NCBI GenBank assembly: GCA_947462175.1
Contig: CANHOE010000027.1
Span: forward strand, 1 to 13,821
Direction: 5' to 3'
Length of the DNA: 13,821 nucleotides
DNA from: Burkholderiales bacterium
Lineage (GTDB): Bacteria > Pseudomonadota > Gammaproteobacteria > Burkholderiales > Burkholderiaceae_C
Part shown: piece by piece, positions 12,974-13,821 of the stretch
How the letters are laid out: every line of letters starts with the position of its first letter
Numbering within the stretch: position 1 is the stretch's first letter
Position numbers and translations under genes: made by a program
The notes under the pieces: model-generated
Databases searched by the model: none
What the model was told of the DNA's origin: nothing
The model's input: only the letters and a program-made list of their open reading frames with translations

Positions 12974-13821
12974 ATTTCAGACACAACCCGCAGCTCAACA
13001 AGCACGGCGAGCTGATCCATCTGCTGTCGATCGAAGGCTTGCCGCGTGCGCTGATCCACCAGATCCTCGATACCGCCGGCACCTTTCTGAGCGTCAATGA
13101 CCGCGAGGTCAAGAAGGTGCCATTGCTGCGCGGCAAGAGCGTCTTCAACCTGTTCTTCGAAAACAGCACCCGCACCCGCACCACCTTCGAGATCGCTGCC
13201 AAGCGGTTGAGCGCCGACGTCATCAACCTCGACATCGCGCGCTCGAGCGCCGCCAAGGGCGAGAGCCTGCTCGACACCATCGCGAACCTGAGTGCGATGC
13301 ACGCCGACATGTTCGTTGTAAGGCACAGCGAGAGCGGTGCACCCTACCTGATTGCGCAGCATTGCGCGCCGCACGTTCACGTGGTGAACGCCGGGGACGG
13401 TCGGCATGCGCACCCGACGCAGGGGCTGCTCGACATGTACACGATCCGCCACTTCAAGAAGGACTTCACCAATCTGACGGTGGCAATCGTCGGCGACATC
13501 GTCCACTCGCGGGTCGCGCGCTCCGACATCCACGCGCTCACCACGCTGGGCGTGCCCGAGGTTCGTGCGGTCGGCCCGAAGACCCTGGTGCCTGGCGATC
13601 TGCGCGAGATGGGTGTGCGGGTGTGCCACGACATGGCCGAGGGTATTCGCGGCGCCGATGTGATCATCATGCTGCGCCTTCAGAACGAGCGTATGAGCGG
13701 CGCGATGCTGCCGAGCGCGGGCGAGTTCTTCAAGAACTACGGCCTGACGCAGGAGAAGCTGGCACTTGCCAAACCCGATTGCATCGTGATGCACCCAGGG
13801 CCGATCAACCGCGGCGTCGAG
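12970..13821 (+). CDS. pyrB: Aspartate carbamoyltransferase catalytic subunit, 3' end missing
   Basis: The enzyme joins carbamoyl phosphate and aspartate to carbamoyl aspartate, the committed step of pyrimidine synthesis. The window holds the first 284 residues; about 30-50 are likely missing. Motifs: carbamoyl-phosphate loop FFENSTRTRTTFE (62-74, STRTR at 66-70); SSAAKGESLLDT (92-103) with the K96 that reaches into the neighbouring subunit's active site; HPTQ (148-151); VAIVGDIVHSRVARSD (171-186); and HPGPINRGVE (275-284). The HPGPINRGVE form is the one found in the Pseudomonas-type enzyme, which associates with a dihydroorotase-like PyrC'. A pyrC-like gene may therefore follow outside the window (inference). 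The start is TTG at 12970, overlapping the pyrR stop by four bases (TTGA), with GGAG eight bases upstream. Co-translation with pyrR is expected. Confidence 0.95.
   Translation, partial: MNFRHNPQLNKHGELIHLLSIEGLPRALIHQILDTAGTFLSVNDREVKKVPLLRGKSVFNLFFENSTRTRTTFEIAAKRLSADVINLDIARSSAAKGESLLDTIANLSAMHADMFVVRHSESGAPYLIAQHCAPHVHVVNAGDGRHAHPTQGLLDMYTIRHFKKDFTNLTVAIVGDIVHSRVARSDIHALTTLGVPEVRAVGPKTLVPGDLREMGVRVCHDMAEGIRGADVIIMLRLQNERMSGAMLPSAGEFFKNYGLTQEKLALAKPDCIVMHPGPINRGVE

Noticed and set aside
1..13821. CRISPR arrays, insertion sequences, tRNA or rRNA genes
   Set aside because: I saw no repeat-spacer pattern, transposase motif, terminal inverted repeats or RNA-gene signature on either strand; coding sequence fills almost the whole window.

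Overview
The window comes from a GC-rich proteobacterium; GC content looks like roughly two thirds by eye, and codon third positions are mostly G or C. Gene content and neighbourhood point to Gammaproteobacteria. A pil-chp (twitching motility) chemosensory cluster near yqgE-yqgF-pyrR-pyrB recalls the Pseudomonas aeruginosa region PA0402-PA0413. The absence of pilK and chpB between pilJ and chpA is more like Xanthomonadales and relatives. The taxonomic call is an inference from memory, not a database result.

Layout. (1) Bases 1-9927, all on the + strand: the end of a PilH-type response regulator, the CheW-like adaptor PilI, a PilJ-type chemoreceptor, a very large hybrid histidine kinase ChpA/PilL (2117 residues), and a GGDEF diguanylate cyclase. 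(2) Bases 9924-11417, on the - strand: a class I DNA photolyase, convergent with the cyclase; the two stop codons share the palindrome CTAG. (3) Bases 11451-13821, on the + strand: yqgE (algH family), yqgF (ruvX), pyrR and the 5' part of pyrB, packed as an operon with overlapping or nearly touching ends. No intergenic stretch exceeds 300 bases; the longest is the 121-base pilI-pilJ gap (229 bases if the latest pilJ start is used).

How the genes work together. PilJ, PilI and ChpA should form a membrane-anchored signalling array that phosphorylates PilH (and probably PilG upstream of the window) to control type IV pilus extension and retraction. The cyclase next to chpA suggests a link between surface sensing or twitching and c-di-GMP. 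The second operon combines housekeeping functions: pre-16S rRNA processing (YqgF) and pyrimidine synthesis (PyrB, with PyrR beside it).

Most notable points. The PilJ homologue has two membrane helices joined by only about ten residues, so it has no periplasmic sensor domain. ChpA carries five recognisable phosphotransfer-type modules, four with His and one with Ser. Three gene junctions (pilI-pilJ, phr-yqgE, yqgF-pyrR) contain mini-ORFs whose stop codons overlap the next possible start. I did not find a wholly new system. The strongest lead is the sensor-less PilJ coupled to a locus with no visible CheR or CheB.
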